NCBI GenBank assembly: GCA_021205455.1
Contig: JAJPXL010000026.1
Span: 1 to 50,792, forward strand
Source: Clostridiales bacterium
GTDB lineage: Bacteria > Bacillota > Clostridia > Oscillospirales > Oscillospiraceae
Length of the DNA stretch: 50,792 bases
Reading direction: 5' to 3'
The notes under the pieces are model-generated. The model saw nothing but the letters and a program-made list of their open reading frames with translations, searched no databases and was not told the origin of the DNA. Positions 35,930 to 44,480 of the stretch are shown piece by piece. Position 1 is the stretch's first letter. The number at the start of each line of letters is the position of its first letter. A program made the position numbers and the translations under genes.

Positions 35930-36988
35930 ATGAACTGCAATCTGCTGAAATCCCAAAAACTTACTAAAATAGCCGCTCTGGGCCTGTGCGTATGCCTGCT
36001 GGCTGGACTGCTGACCGGCTGCGGCTCCTCGTCCGGCGAGGCCTCGGAGGAGGGCAGCGAGGTGATCGAGCTGCTGAACGTGTCCTATGACCCCACCCGG
36101 GAGTTCTACGAGGCGTATAACGAGCTGTTTTCCGCCTACTATGAGGAGACCTACGGCGTGACGGTGGAGGTCACCCAATCCCACGGCGGTTCCGGCTCCC
36201 AGGCCCGCTCCGTCATCGAGGGCAATGAGGCCGACGTGGTGACCCTGGCGCTGGCCCACGACATCACCCTGATCGAGGATGAGGGCATGATCGACGAGGG
36301 CTGGATGGATGAGTTTGAGAATAACAGCTCTCCCTACACCTCCACCATCGTCTTCCTGGTGCGCGCCGGGAACGAGAAAAACATCCAGGACTGGGATGAC
36401 CTGCTGCAGGAGGACGTGGACATCATCACCCCTGACCCGAAGTCTTCCGGCGGGGCCTGCTGGAACTTCCTGGCCGCCTGGTACTATGCCCAGCAACAGT
36501 ACGGCGACGATGAGGAGCAAATCAAGGAGTTTATGCGGGCGCTCTACGCCAACGTGCTGGTCATGGACTCCGGCGCAAGAGGCGCCACCACCACCTTTGT
36601 GGAGAACGGTCAGGGGGACGTGCTAATTGCCTGGGAGAATGAGGCCCTCCAGACGATGGAGGACTATCCCGGTGAGTACGAAATCATCACCCCCAGCGTC
36701 AGCATCCTGGCCGAGCCCTCCGTAGCCGTGGTGGACGAGAATGTTGCCGACCACGGCACGTCGGAGGTGGCGGAGGCCTATCTGGAGTACCTCTACACCG
36801 ACGAAGCCCAGCGCCTCATCGGGGAGTATTACTACCGACCCACCAACGAGGAGATTTTAAGCGAGTTCTCCGATGTCTTTGACCTAGACGTGGAGCTGTG
36901 CACCATCGACGATTTCGGCGGCTGGGATGCGGCGTATGAGAAGTTCTTCCAGGACGACGCCATTTTCGACGAGATTTATAACAGCTGA
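35930..36988 (+). CDS. sbp: Sulfate-binding lipoprotein
   Basis: Extracytoplasmic solute-binding protein of 352 residues for the sulfate/thiosulfate ABC importer. Signal peptide ends in the lipobox LLTGC; the mature part shows the Sbp/CysP pattern IELLNVSYDPTREFYEAYNELF, QSHGGSGSQARSVIEG (anion-binding residues) and DVVTLALAHDI, followed by PKSSGGACWNFLAAW and SGARGATTTFVENGQGDVLIAWENEAL. Sulfate rather than molybdate is indicated by these motifs and by the downstream genes. AAAAGGAG precedes the ATG. First gene of a four-gene transporter operon under the two LacI-type operators. Confidence 0.95.
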   Translation: MNCNLLKSQKLTKIAALGLCVCLLAGLLTGCGSSSGEASEEGSEVIELLNVSYDPTREFYEAYNELFSAYYEETYGVTVEVTQSHGGSGSQARSVIEGNEADVVTLALAHDITLIEDEGMIDEGWMDEFENNSSPYTSTIVFLVRAGNEKNIQDWDDLLQEDVDIITPDPKSSGGACWNFLAAWYYAQQQYGDDEEQIKEFMRALYANVLVMDSGARGATTTFVENGQGDVLIAWENEALQTMEDYPGEYEIITPSVSILAEPSVAVVDENVADHGTSEVAEAYLEYLYTDEAQRLIGEYYYRPTNEEILSEFSDVFDLDVELCTIDDFGGWDAAYEKFFQDDAIFDEIYNS

Positions 36989-37836
36989 TGGGGCGCAAAA
37001 TGAAAAAAAAGAAACGGAACCGGGTCATTCCGGGCTTTGGCCTGACGATGGGAATCACCGTCACCATGCTGTCCCTGCTGATTTTGCTGCCGCTGGCCTC
37101 GGTGCTGATTCGCTCCTTTGAGCTGACCCCGGCGGAGTTCTGGGAGACGATCACCCGAAGCAACGTGGTGGGGGCCTTCCAGACCAGCATCCTGTGCGCC
37201 CTGCTGGCGGCGGCCATCAACTGCGTGTTTGGGCTGATCCTGGCCTGGATTCTGGTGCGCTACGACTTCCCCGGCAAGCGGCTCATCGACGGCATGATTG
37301 AGCTGCCCTTCGCCCTGCCCACTGCCGTGGCGGGCATTACGCTGGCCAAAATGTACTCCGACCAGGGGGTGCTGGGGCAGGCGCTGAACCGCATCGGCAT
37401 CCAGGGCTCCTACAGCCGGGTGGGGCTGGTCATCGCCCTGGTGTTCGTGGGCATTCCCTTCGTGGTGCGTTCCATCCAGCCGGTGCTGCGAAAGCTGCCC
37501 CCCTCCTGCGAGGAGGCGGCGCTGATGCTGGGGGCGTCGAAGGGGTTCACCTTCCGCCACGTCATCCTGCCGGAGCTGCCCCCTGCCCTGCTGACTGGCT
37601 TCGGCCTGGCGCTGGCGCGGGGCATTGGCGAGTACGGCAGCGTCATCTACATCTCTGGCAACAGCGCGAAAAACGGCACCCAGGTGGTCTCCTACATCAT
37701 TATGCAGAAGCTGAATTCGGGCAGCGCTGACTACGTCGGCGCCGCCGCCATCGCGCTGGTGCTACTGGCGATTTCCTTCCTGCTGATGTTCCTTCTGAAT
37801 ATGGTGCAGTGGTTTGCCGCCAGGCGAACCCAGTGA
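36988..37836 (+). CDS. cysT: Sulfate ABC transporter permease CysT
   Basis: Membrane permease of 282 residues with about six helices and the BPD_transp_1 coupling loop SCEEAALMLGASKGFTFRHVILPELPPALLTG. The sequence ALPTAVAGITLAKMYSDQG is typical of CysT/CysU. Its start overlaps the sbp stop by one base (TGATG) and there is no separate ribosome binding site, so translation is coupled. It pairs with CysW to form the sulfate channel. Confidence 0.95.
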   Translation: MGRKMKKKKRNRVIPGFGLTMGITVTMLSLLILLPLASVLIRSFELTPAEFWETITRSNVVGAFQTSILCALLAAAINCVFGLILAWILVRYDFPGKRLIDGMIELPFALPTAVAGITLAKMYSDQGVLGQALNRIGIQGSYSRVGLVIALVFVGIPFVVRSIQPVLRKLPPSCEEAALMLGASKGFTFRHVILPELPPALLTGFGLALARGIGEYGSVIYISGNSAKNGTQVVSYIIMQKLNSGSADYVGAAAIALVLLAISFLLMFLLNMVQWFAARRTQ

Positions 37837-37850
37837 AAGGAGGGTGCGCT

Positions 37851-38711
37851 GTGAAACAGACGAAAAAGGCCCGCCTGTCGGCGGGGCAAATCGCGTTGAT
37901 TGTCATAGGGGTGCTGTTCTTTGCGGTGATGCTGGTCTGGCCTCTGGCGGAAGTCCTCTATCGGGCGTTGAAGGACGGCTGGGCGCTGTATTGGAACGCT
38001 GTCACAGCGGAGAACACCCTCTCCGCCCTTCGGGTCACGCTGCTGGCGGCGGTCATCGCCCTGCTGGTGGACACGTTCTTCGCCCTGGCGGCGGCGTGGC
38101 TACTGACCAAGTTCGACTTTCGGGGCAAGAGCCTACTGACAACGCTGATCGACATTCCGTTCTCCATCTCTCCGGTCATCGCCGGTCTGGCCTTCATCAT
38201 GATGTTCGGCCGCAGTGGCCTGGCCACGCCGGTGGTCAACTGGTTCAACGACACCTTCGGCACAGACATCGCCCTGGTGTTCTCCATCCCAGGCGTGGTG
38301 CTGGCCACCATCTTCGTGACCTTCCCCTATGTGCTGCGGGAGCTGCTGCCGGCCATGAACCTCCAGGGCCGCGCCGAGGAGGAGGCCGCCGCCCAGCTGG
38401 GGGCGGGCGGCCTTACCATCTTCCGCAGGGTCACACTGCCGCAGATCAAGTGGTCCCTCATCTATGGGATGGTGCTGTGCGCAGCACGGGCGTTCGGGGA
38501 GTTTGGCGCGGTCTACGCGGTCTCCAAGGCGCGGGGCGAAACCTTTACCCTTCCCCTGGAGGTGGACGCCCTCTACATGTCCGGCGGCGCGGAGGCCATC
38601 ACCCAGGCCTTCGCGGTCTCCTCCATCCTGGTGCTGATGGCGCTGGTCATGCTGATTTTGAAAAACATCGCCGAATGGCGGGCCAGGAAATCCAGTGAGC
38701 AGGAGGGCTAA
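37851..38711 (+). CDS. cysW: Sulfate ABC transporter permease CysW
   Basis: Second permease subunit, 286 residues, six helices, coupling loop GRAEEEAAAQLGAGGLTIFRRVTLPQIKWSL, and the CysW-type stretch DIPFSISPVIAGLAFIMMFG. The GTG at 37851 is preferred: AAGGAGG is 8 nt upstream, whereas an upstream in-frame GTG would lie inside cysT. Gap to cysT is 14 bp. Confidence 0.95.
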   Translation: MKQTKKARLSAGQIALIVIGVLFFAVMLVWPLAEVLYRALKDGWALYWNAVTAENTLSALRVTLLAAVIALLVDTFFALAAAWLLTKFDFRGKSLLTTLIDIPFSISPVIAGLAFIMMFGRSGLATPVVNWFNDTFGTDIALVFSIPGVVLATIFVTFPYVLRELLPAMNLQGRAEEEAAAQLGAGGLTIFRRVTLPQIKWSLIYGMVLCAARAFGEFGAVYAVSKARGETFTLPLEVDALYMSGGAEAITQAFAVSSILVLMALVMLILKNIAEWRARKSSEQEG

Positions 38712-38714
38712 GAA

Positions 38715-39776
38715 ATGTTTATCGAAGCAAGACATCTGAACAAGCGGTTCGACGGCTACGAGGCGGCCAAGGACGTCACCTTCGGCGTGGAGCAGGGGAA
38801 GATGGCCGCCCTGCTGGGCCCCAGCGGCAGCGGCAAAACCACCATTCTCCGCATGATTGCGGGGCTGGAGCAGCAGGACAGCGGCGACATTCTGATCGAC
38901 GGGAAGAACGTCAATGACGTCCCCGCCGGGGAGCGGGGCATCGGCTTCGTATTCCAGAACTACGCGCTGTTCCGCTATATGACCGTCTATGACAACATCG
39001 CCTTCGGCCTGAAGGTGCAGAAGAAGAGCAAGGCGGAGATTCGCGCCCGGGTCACGGAGCTGATTCAGCTCATCGGCCTGAGCGGCCTGGAGAAGCGGTA
39101 TCCCAACCAGCTCTCCGGTGGACAGAAACAGCGGGTGGCCTTCGCCCGCGCCATCGCCCCGGGTCCGGCGCTGCTGCTGCTAGACGAGCCCTTCGCGGCC
39201 ATCGACGCCAAGGTGCGCAAGGAGCTGCGGGTCTGGCTCCGGGATATGATCGTCCAGGTGGGCATCACCAGCATCTTCGTCACCCACGACCAGGAGGAGG
39301 CGCTGGAGGTGTCCGACGACATCATCATCCTCAACGAGGGCCGCATCGAGCAGATGGGGCCTCCGGCGGAAATCTACCTGCACCCCAGGACCCCCTTTGT
39401 GGCCCAGTTCGCGGGCAACTCCAGTGTGGTGGAGAGCCTGTCCGGCTTCCGGGGCTTTGAGCGCCTGCCGTCGGAACAGAAGATTTTGATTCGGCCTGAG
39501 TTCGTGGATGCGTTCAAGAAGGACAACTCCCAGATGCAGGCCTATGCGGACCGGGCGGAGGACGGCGTCGTCACCGGCATCAGCTTCCGGGGCAGCTTCC
39601 TGGAGGTGCGGCTGGAGGTGCACGGAATCACACTGCTGACCAACCGCTCCCTGGAGCGCCGGGAGATTTGCCTGGGGGAGCATATGAACGTCTTCCTGCA
39701 CAGGGTCTACTGTATGGAGGGCGGCCGCACGCAGGTCGTGGAGAACGAGCTGCTCAAGGGCATCAGCATGGAGTAG
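38715..39776 (+). CDS. cysA: Sulfate ABC transporter ATPase CysA
   Basis: ATP-binding subunit of 353 residues: Walker A GPSGSGKTTILRMIAG, Q-loop FVFQNYALF, signature LSGGQKQRVAFARAI, Walker B LLLLDEPFAAIDA, then a C-terminal regulatory domain from about residue 240 (RPEFVDAFKKDNSQM...FRGSFLEVRLEV). AGGAGGG precedes the ATG 3 bp after cysW. Energises sulfate uptake. No clear terminator follows; a separate promoter for cysD lies 116 bp downstream. Confidence 0.96.
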   Translation: MFIEARHLNKRFDGYEAAKDVTFGVEQGKMAALLGPSGSGKTTILRMIAGLEQQDSGDILIDGKNVNDVPAGERGIGFVFQNYALFRYMTVYDNIAFGLKVQKKSKAEIRARVTELIQLIGLSGLEKRYPNQLSGGQKQRVAFARAIAPGPALLLLDEPFAAIDAKVRKELRVWLRDMIVQVGITSIFVTHDQEEALEVSDDIIILNEGRIEQMGPPAEIYLHPRTPFVAQFAGNSSVVESLSGFRGFERLPSEQKILIRPEFVDAFKKDNSQMQAYADRAEDGVVTGISFRGSFLEVRLEVHGITLLTNRSLERREICLGEHMNVFLHRVYCMEGGRTQVVENELLKGISME

Positions 39777-39891
39777 TCCCCCCCTGCCGGTGCGGGACAT
39801 CATTGCAGGCTATCTTGCTGTTTCTGACACCATCTTTGTGCGATACACGGTGAAATTTACAATTTTTTTACTTATCGTACATCCAGAATGG

Positions 39892-39920
39892 TTGACATCC
39901 GGTAGGGAAACAGGTATGAT
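39892..39920 (+). promoter_or_regulatory. Promoter of the cysD-cysNC-sulfotransferase unit
   Basis: Consensus TTGACA (39892-39897), 17-bp spacer, TATGAT (39915-39920). No CAAACGTTTG operator is present here, so this unit may be expressed independently of the repressor. Confidence 0.85.
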
Positions 39921-39937
39921 TTTAGCGTCTATCAGCC

Positions 39938-39992
39938 AACCATGCATGATAGGGGCGCAGAGGCATACCGCCCTGCTGCATTGCGCATGGTT
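39938..39992 (+). promoter_or_regulatory. Structured leader of cysD
   Basis: AACCATGC (39938-39945) pairs perfectly with GCATGGTT (39985-39992), enclosing a smaller AGGGGCG/CGCCCT stem. The structure fills most of the 100-nt leader between promoter and cysD. It does not match a SAM riboswitch or T-box that I can recognise. Confidence 0.45.
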
Positions 39993-40024
39993 CAACAGAG
40001 AAACATTGGGAAGGCAAGATTGCA

Positions 40025-40915
40025 ATGTCACACTTAGATGAACTGGAAGCGGAAGCCATCTACATCATGCGGGAGGTGGCGGCGGAGTGCGAAAAGCCGG
40101 TGATGCTGTATTCCATCGGCAAGGACAGCTCCGTGATGCTGCATCTGGCGCTGAAGGCATTTTATCCGGAGAAGCCGCCATTCCCCTTCCTGCATATCGA
40201 CACCACCTGGAAATTCCGGGAGATGATTGCATTCCGGGACCGAATCGCCAAGGAAAAGGGCATTGAGATGCTGGTCTACACCAACATGGACGGTGTGCGC
40301 CAGGGCATCAACCCCTTTGACCACGGCGCGGCCTACACGGATATTATGAAGACCAAGGCGCTGCGGGATGCGCTGGATCTCTACGGATTTACGGCGGCCT
40401 TTGGCGGCGGGCGGCGGGATGAGGAAAAGTCCCGCGCCAAGGAACGGGTGTTTTCCTTCCGGAACAGCTCCCACGGCTGGGAGCCGAAGAAGCAGCGGCC
40501 GGAGATGTGGCAGCTTTACAATACCCAAATCCATAAAGGCGAGAGCATACGGGTGTTTCCCCTGTCCAACTGGACGGAGAAGGACATCTGGCAGTACATC
40601 ATGCGGGAGCAGATCGAAATCGTGCCGCTGTACTTTGCCAAGGAGCGGCCTGTGGTGTACCGGGACGGCAACATCATCATGGTGGACGATGACCGGATGA
40701 AGCTGCGCCCCGGGGAGGAGATTCAGTGGAAAAAGGTGCGGTTCCGCACCTTGGGCTGCTATCCCCTGACCGGCGCGGTGGAGTCCGAGGCGGACACCCT
40801 GGAGGCCATCGTGGCGGAGACGCTGGGCGCGGTGGAGTCCGAACGAACCAGCCGGGTCATTGACCACGATGGGGCTGGCAGCATGGAGCGCAGAAAAAGG
40901 GAAGGGTATTTCTAA
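40025..40915 (+). CDS. cysD: Sulfate adenylyltransferase subunit 2 (CysD)
   Basis: With the GTPase CysN it activates sulfate with ATP to adenosine 5'-phosphosulfate (APS). The protein has 296 residues and a PP-loop-type site, [19 protein letters not shown]; other signatures are [37 protein letters not shown] and [23 protein letters not shown] lies upstream of the ATG. Directly followed by cysNC after 3 bp. Confidence 0.97.
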   Translation: MSHLDELEAEAIYIMREVAAECEKPVMLYSIGKDSSVMLHLALKAFYPEKPPFPFLHIDTTWKFREMIAFRDRIAKEKGIEMLVYTNMDGVRQGINPFDHGAAYTDIMKTKALRDALDLYGFTAAFGGGRRDEEKSRAKERVFSFRNSSHGWEPKKQRPEMWQLYNTQIHKGESIRVFPLSNWTEKDIWQYIMREQIEIVPLYFAKERPVVYRDGNIIMVDDDRMKLRPGEEIQWKKVRFRTLGCYPLTGAVESEADTLEAIVAETLGAVESERTSRVIDHDGAGSMERRKREGYF

Positions 40916-40918
40916 GCC

Positions 40919-42781
40919 ATGAAGAACGAGAAAAACGAAAGCGGCGGGCTTCTGAAATTTGTCACCTGCGGCAGCGTGGACGACGGAAAGTCTACGCTGA
41001 TCGGCCATATGCTCTACGACGCCAAGCTGCTCTATGCCGACCAGGTGCAGGCATTGGAGCTGGACAGCAAGGTGGGCAGCCGGGGCGGCAAAATGGACTA
41101 TTCGCTGCTGCTGGACGGCCTGATGGCTGAGCGGGAGCAGGGTATTACCATTGACGTAGCCTACCGCTATTTCAGCACCGAGCGCAGGAGCTTTATTGTA
41201 GCGGATGCGCCGGGCCATGAGGAATACACACGCAATATGGCTGTGGGCGCCTCCTTTGCCGATTTGGCGGTGATTTTGGTGGACGCCACCCAGGGCATCC
41301 TGACCCAGACCCGCCGGCATACCAGAATCTGCGCCCTGATGGGGATTCGGCACTTCGTCTTCGCCGTCAACAAGATGGACCTGGTGCAGTATAACCGCTA
41401 TCGGTTCTATGAGCTGGAGCGGGAGCTGCGGCGGCTGGCGGCGGAGTTCCTGCCCGCCTCCGTGGCGGTTATCCCCGTGTCAGCCACCGAGGGCGACAAC
41501 GTGACCCGGCCCTCCACCAATATGTATTGGTACGAAGGGCCGGCGCTGCTGAGCTACCTGGAGCAGATTCAGGTGGCGGACGACAGCATCAAAAACGGTT
41601 TCGTGCTGCCGGTGCAGCGGGTCTGCCGTCCGGACCGCACCTTCCGGGGCTTCCAGGGGCAGGTGGCCTGCGGCCAGCTTCAGCTGGGGGATGAGGTCAC
41701 CGTCCTGCCCAGCGGGGAGAAGGCCCATGTGAGCCATCTCCTGATGGCGGGCCAACCGGCAGAGCAGGTTGCGACAGGCGAGGCCGTCACCGTCCAGCTG
41801 GACCGGGAGATCGATATCTCCCGGGGCGATGTCATTATGAAGGACGTCAACCTGAATCTGGGGCGGCTGTTCACCGCGACCATCCTCTGGATGGACGATG
41901 TCTCCCTCTCCGCCGGACGCAATTACATTTTGAAGCTGGGAACCAAGCAGGTTCCGGCCACTGTGCTGAAAATCCGGCACAAGGTGGATATCAACACCGG
42001 CTCCCGCATCCCGGCGGACCGGCTGAAAAAGAACGAGTTGGCGGTCTGCGACATTGCCGCTTCGGACAAGGTGATCTTCAACCGGTTCCAGAGTCGGCAC
42101 GGCGGCAAGTGCGACAAGGCGCTGGGCTGCTTCCTGCTGATCGACCGGGTTACCAACATGACCTCGGCCTGCGGCACGGTGGTGGGCCCCCTGAGCCGGG
42201 ATAAGAACCTGGTCTATCAGGAAACGGACATTACGAAGGAGCTTCGGGCCGCCCAGAAGAACCAGAAGCCGCTGACGGTGTGGTTCACCGGGCTTTCCGG
42301 CTCTGGGAAGTCCGCCCTGGCCAACGAGTTGGAGAAGCGCCTGGTGGCCATGGGGAAGCACACCATGCTGCTGGACGGCGACAACATCCGCATGGGGCTG
42401 AATAAGAACCTGGGCTTTGAAGAGGCCGACCGGGTGGAAAATATTCGCCGCATTGCGGAGGTGGCCAAGCTGATGAACGACGCCGGCCTCATCGTGATGA
42501 CCTCCTTCATCTCCCCCTTTGAGCGGGATCGGAACAACGCCCGGGAGGTGATCGGCAGCGACTTCTTCGAGGTCTATGTCAGCACCCCCCTGGAGGAGTG
42601 CGAGCGCAGGGATGTCAAGGGGCTGTATCAAAAGGCCCGGAACGGTGAGATTCCTGACTTCACCGGTATCTCCAGCCCCTTTGAGGTGCCTCAGAACGCC
42701 GAGCTGACGGTCAACACCGCAGAGCAGAGCGTGGAAGCCTGTGTGGATGAAATCCTCCACTGCATTGCAGAGCGCATCTGA
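40919..42781 (+). CDS. cysNC: Bifunctional CysN-CysC: ATP sulfurylase GTPase plus APS kinase
   Basis: Fusion of 620 residues. Residues 1 to about 430 are the elongation-factor-like GTPase CysN (G1 GSVDDGKSTLIG, G3 DAPGHEEYTRN, G4 NKMD) that drives APS synthesis with CysD. From about residue 450 is APS kinase CysC: Walker A GLSGSGKSALANELE, LLDGDNIRMGLNKNLGF, and the GLYQKARNGEIPDFTGISSPFE signature. The product is PAPS, the universal sulfuryl donor. NodQ-type fusions of this kind occur where PAPS feeds sulfotransferases as well as in assimilation. No PAPS reductase or sulfite reductase lies in the window, and a sulfotransferase gene follows. Confidence 0.97.
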   Translation: MKNEKNESGGLLKFVTCGSVDDGKSTLIGHMLYDAKLLYADQVQALELDSKVGSRGGKMDYSLLLDGLMAEREQGITIDVAYRYFSTERRSFIVADAPGHEEYTRNMAVGASFADLAVILVDATQGILTQTRRHTRICALMGIRHFVFAVNKMDLVQYNRYRFYELERELRRLAAEFLPASVAVIPVSATEGDNVTRPSTNMYWYEGPALLSYLEQIQVADDSIKNGFVLPVQRVCRPDRTFRGFQGQVACGQLQLGDEVTVLPSGEKAHVSHLLMAGQPAEQVATGEAVTVQLDREIDISRGDVIMKDVNLNLGRLFTATILWMDDVSLSAGRNYILKLGTKQVPATVLKIRHKVDINTGSRIPADRLKKNELAVCDIAASDKVIFNRFQSRHGGKCDKALGCFLLIDRVTNMTSACGTVVGPLSRDKNLVYQETDITKELRAAQKNQKPLTVWFTGLSGSGKSALANELEKRLVAMGKHTMLLDGDNIRMGLNKNLGFEEADRVENIRRIAEVAKLMNDAGLIVMTSFISPFERDRNNAREVIGSDFFEVYVSTPLEECERRDVKGLYQKARNGEIPDFTGISSPFEVPQNAELTVNTAEQSVEACVDEILHCIAERI

Positions 42782-42833
42782 TGGATGCGGAGCGGCGCAG
42801 GCTCCGGACGCTTCTGACGGCAACGCCTCGCCT

Positions 42834-43019
42834 GTGACATCTTTCTCCTGCCCAAGCGAACGGTTTGCGGAGCATCTCTGCACCGGCTCAGGGTGTCGGG
42901 AGAGCTTCACCTTTATCAAAAGCATGGTACGGCCCATTGTGTCCCTGTTGATGGGCGGCGTCCGTTTGACGCTGCCGCAGAAGGATATCAATGCGCTCCT
43001 GGCCTTTTTTGGCGGCTGA
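42834..43019 (+). other. Possible small or decayed ORF between cysNC and sulfotransferase
   Basis: The frame ending at 43019 reads FAEHLCTGSGCRESF...MVRPIVSLLMGGVRLTLPQKDINALLAFFGG with codon choice like the real genes, but has no start with a ribosome binding site (GTG at 42834 is the only candidate past cysNC). An ATG overlapping the cysNC stop (42781) opens another frame that ends after 18 codons, which could indicate a frameshifted gene. No family recognised. Confidence 0.25.
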
Positions 43020-43041
43020 CCGCCAGGAGGGATTTAAGAAC

Positions 43042-44058
43042 ATGGGGTATCCCGATTTTGTCTGTATGGGCTTTCAAAAGTGCGGCACCACAACGCTGTA
43101 TGCGCTTTTAAAGCAGCACCCGCAAATTGCCCTCTGCCGGGACGTAAAGGAACCGATGTACTACCGTGTGCCCGTCTGGCACATCATCTGCGGTGGAACG
43201 CGGTTCTATAACTGGCGCTATTTCGGGCACCTCCAGCCGGAGGACCCCAGATTGACGGGCGAGGTCAATGCAGGGCTGACCTATGGCGGCTGCGCGAAAA
43301 AGGTCAGCCGGACCATGGTGCCGGACACGAAGATGATTTTCATGATGCGCAATCCGGTGGACCGCAGCTACTCCGCCTACCGGTACTTTCTGGCCAGGGG
43401 CTTTCTGAGCGCCCGGGACATCCGTTATGATGCGGAGCATGGCCACGCCCAGGGCTTTGATCACTACGTCCATTTTGTGCTGGACCATCCCAGGCGGCGG
43501 AGCCAGGTGATGAAACGGCAGATGAAATATATTGTGCTGTCCCAGAGCAATTACGCCACCTGCATTTCCGAGTATCTGGAGTATTTTGACCGAAAGAATA
43601 TGAAGTTTGTCCTCTTTGAGGAGTTTATCCGGGATCAGCACGCCGCCTGCCAGGAGATTTACGACTTTATCGGCGCGCCTGATGCGCCGGAGCTTTCCTA
43701 CAACCTGAAAAGCAATGAGGGCAACGAGCGCGCCGTCTCCCCGCTGTGCGCCAAGAAGCTGTACTGGGTCAAAGGGATGAACTACCTGTTTTACGACCTC
43801 TGCGCCATGCCCTATTGGGGGCCGAAGCTCTATGAGCGGTTCCGCCGATACTTCCTGCGGGTGCGGTCGGACTGTCTGGCGCAGGACACGGACAAGAGCA
43901 AGGTGCTGCCGGAAACCAGGGCCTATCTGATGGACTACTTTGATGCGGAGATTTGCCGCGCGGAAGCGCTGACCGGACGGGACCTTCACGGAGTCTGGGG
44001 GCGGCCTCCGGCATCGTCCGGCAGTACGGCGGGCCTTGCCACCGGAGCGGAGCCCTGA
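43042..44058 (+). CDS. PAPS-dependent sulfotransferase
   Basis: Cytoplasmic sulfotransferase of 338 residues that would move the sulfuryl group of PAPS to a hydroxyl or amine acceptor. The 5'-phosphosulfate loop is MGFQKCGTTTLYALLKQHPQI (residues 9-29), KEPMYY follows at 36-41, and the 3'-phosphate motif is MRNPVDRSYSAYRYF with R103 and S111. The overall pattern is closer to carbohydrate (heparan-type) sulfotransferases than to cytosolic steroid or phenol types, but the acceptor cannot be told. AGGAGGG precedes the ATG at 43042; a GTG-less upstream ATG at 42991 lacks a site. It lies 260 bp after cysNC in the same orientation and without an intervening promoter that I can see, so PAPS supply and use appear linked. 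Confidence 0.9.
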   Translation: MGYPDFVCMGFQKCGTTTLYALLKQHPQIALCRDVKEPMYYRVPVWHIICGGTRFYNWRYFGHLQPEDPRLTGEVNAGLTYGGCAKKVSRTMVPDTKMIFMMRNPVDRSYSAYRYFLARGFLSARDIRYDAEHGHAQGFDHYVHFVLDHPRRRSQVMKRQMKYIVLSQSNYATCISEYLEYFDRKNMKFVLFEEFIRDQHAACQEIYDFIGAPDAPELSYNLKSNEGNERAVSPLCAKKLYWVKGMNYLFYDLCAMPYWGPKLYERFRRYFLRVRSDCLAQDTDKSKVLPETRAYLMDYFDAEICRAEALTGRDLHGVWGRPPASSGSTAGLATGAEP

Positions 44059-44080
44059 ACCGCCGTCTACCAACAAAACC

Positions 44081-44120
44081 GGCAAAGGGACGCCCACAGT
44101 CTGCGGCCGCCCCCTTTGCC
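44081..44120. terminator. Hairpin after the sulfotransferase gene
   Basis: GGCAAAGGG (44081-44089) pairs with CCCTTTGCC (44112-44120) across a 22-nt GC-rich loop; a second small hairpin CGCTGCC-ATC-GGCAGCG lies at 44140-44156. No U-tract on the plus side, so a weak or factor-assisted terminator. Confidence 0.45.
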
Positions 44121-44157
44121 ATGCGAAATAAAAATTTGCCGCTGCCATCGGCAGCGC

Positions 44158-44266
44158 CAGGGAACCTCTGAATGAATAAGCAAGCGTGATTTGCGGAAAG
44201 GTCTGCTCGTTTACGGCGCAGCTTTGCAGCAGGACGCCGCAGCTTCGTTTATTCAGAGGTTCCCTG
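44158..44266. mobile_element. MITE-like inverted-repeat element, copy 2
   Basis: A 109-bp element bounded by perfect 16-bp inverted repeats CAGGGAACCTCTGAAT (44158-44173) and ATTCAGAGGTTCCCTG (44251-44266), continuing as imperfect repeats inward. Its ends match copy 1 at 35615-35775. It has no coding capacity, so it would need a transposase supplied from elsewhere. Most of the 422-bp gap between the sulfotransferase and the next operon is this element. Confidence 0.65.
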
Positions 44267-44339
44267 CTGTTATGGCATCCCGCTGCGCCCTGCGTGAGCC
44301 CTGCCCTGCGAGGTGAATCCGCTGTGCAAATTAGAAACG

Positions 44340-44353
44340 CATTTTACAAAATG
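44340..44353. promoter_or_regulatory. Palindrome upstream of the isomerase/dehydrogenase operon
   Basis: CATTTT-AC-AAAATG is a perfect 6-2-6 inverted repeat centred 48 bp before the -10; candidate operator. Confidence 0.4.
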
Positions 44354-44388
44354 TCCCGCAAATTGTACTATGAACCCCTCAAAAAAAG

Positions 44389-44397
44389 TGCTATAAT
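44389..44397 (+). promoter_or_regulatory. Extended -10 promoter of the isomerase/dehydrogenase operon
   Basis: TGCTATAAT (TATAAT 44392-44397) without a good -35 at the expected distance, about 85 bp before the first start codon. Confidence 0.65.
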
Positions 44398-44480
44398 AGT
44401 CATTAAGACGGGCGGGCCGCATGGGCAGGCTGCCCCGCTGCCGCTGAACTTTTGCAGAATCGAAAAAGGAGTGCTGATGA

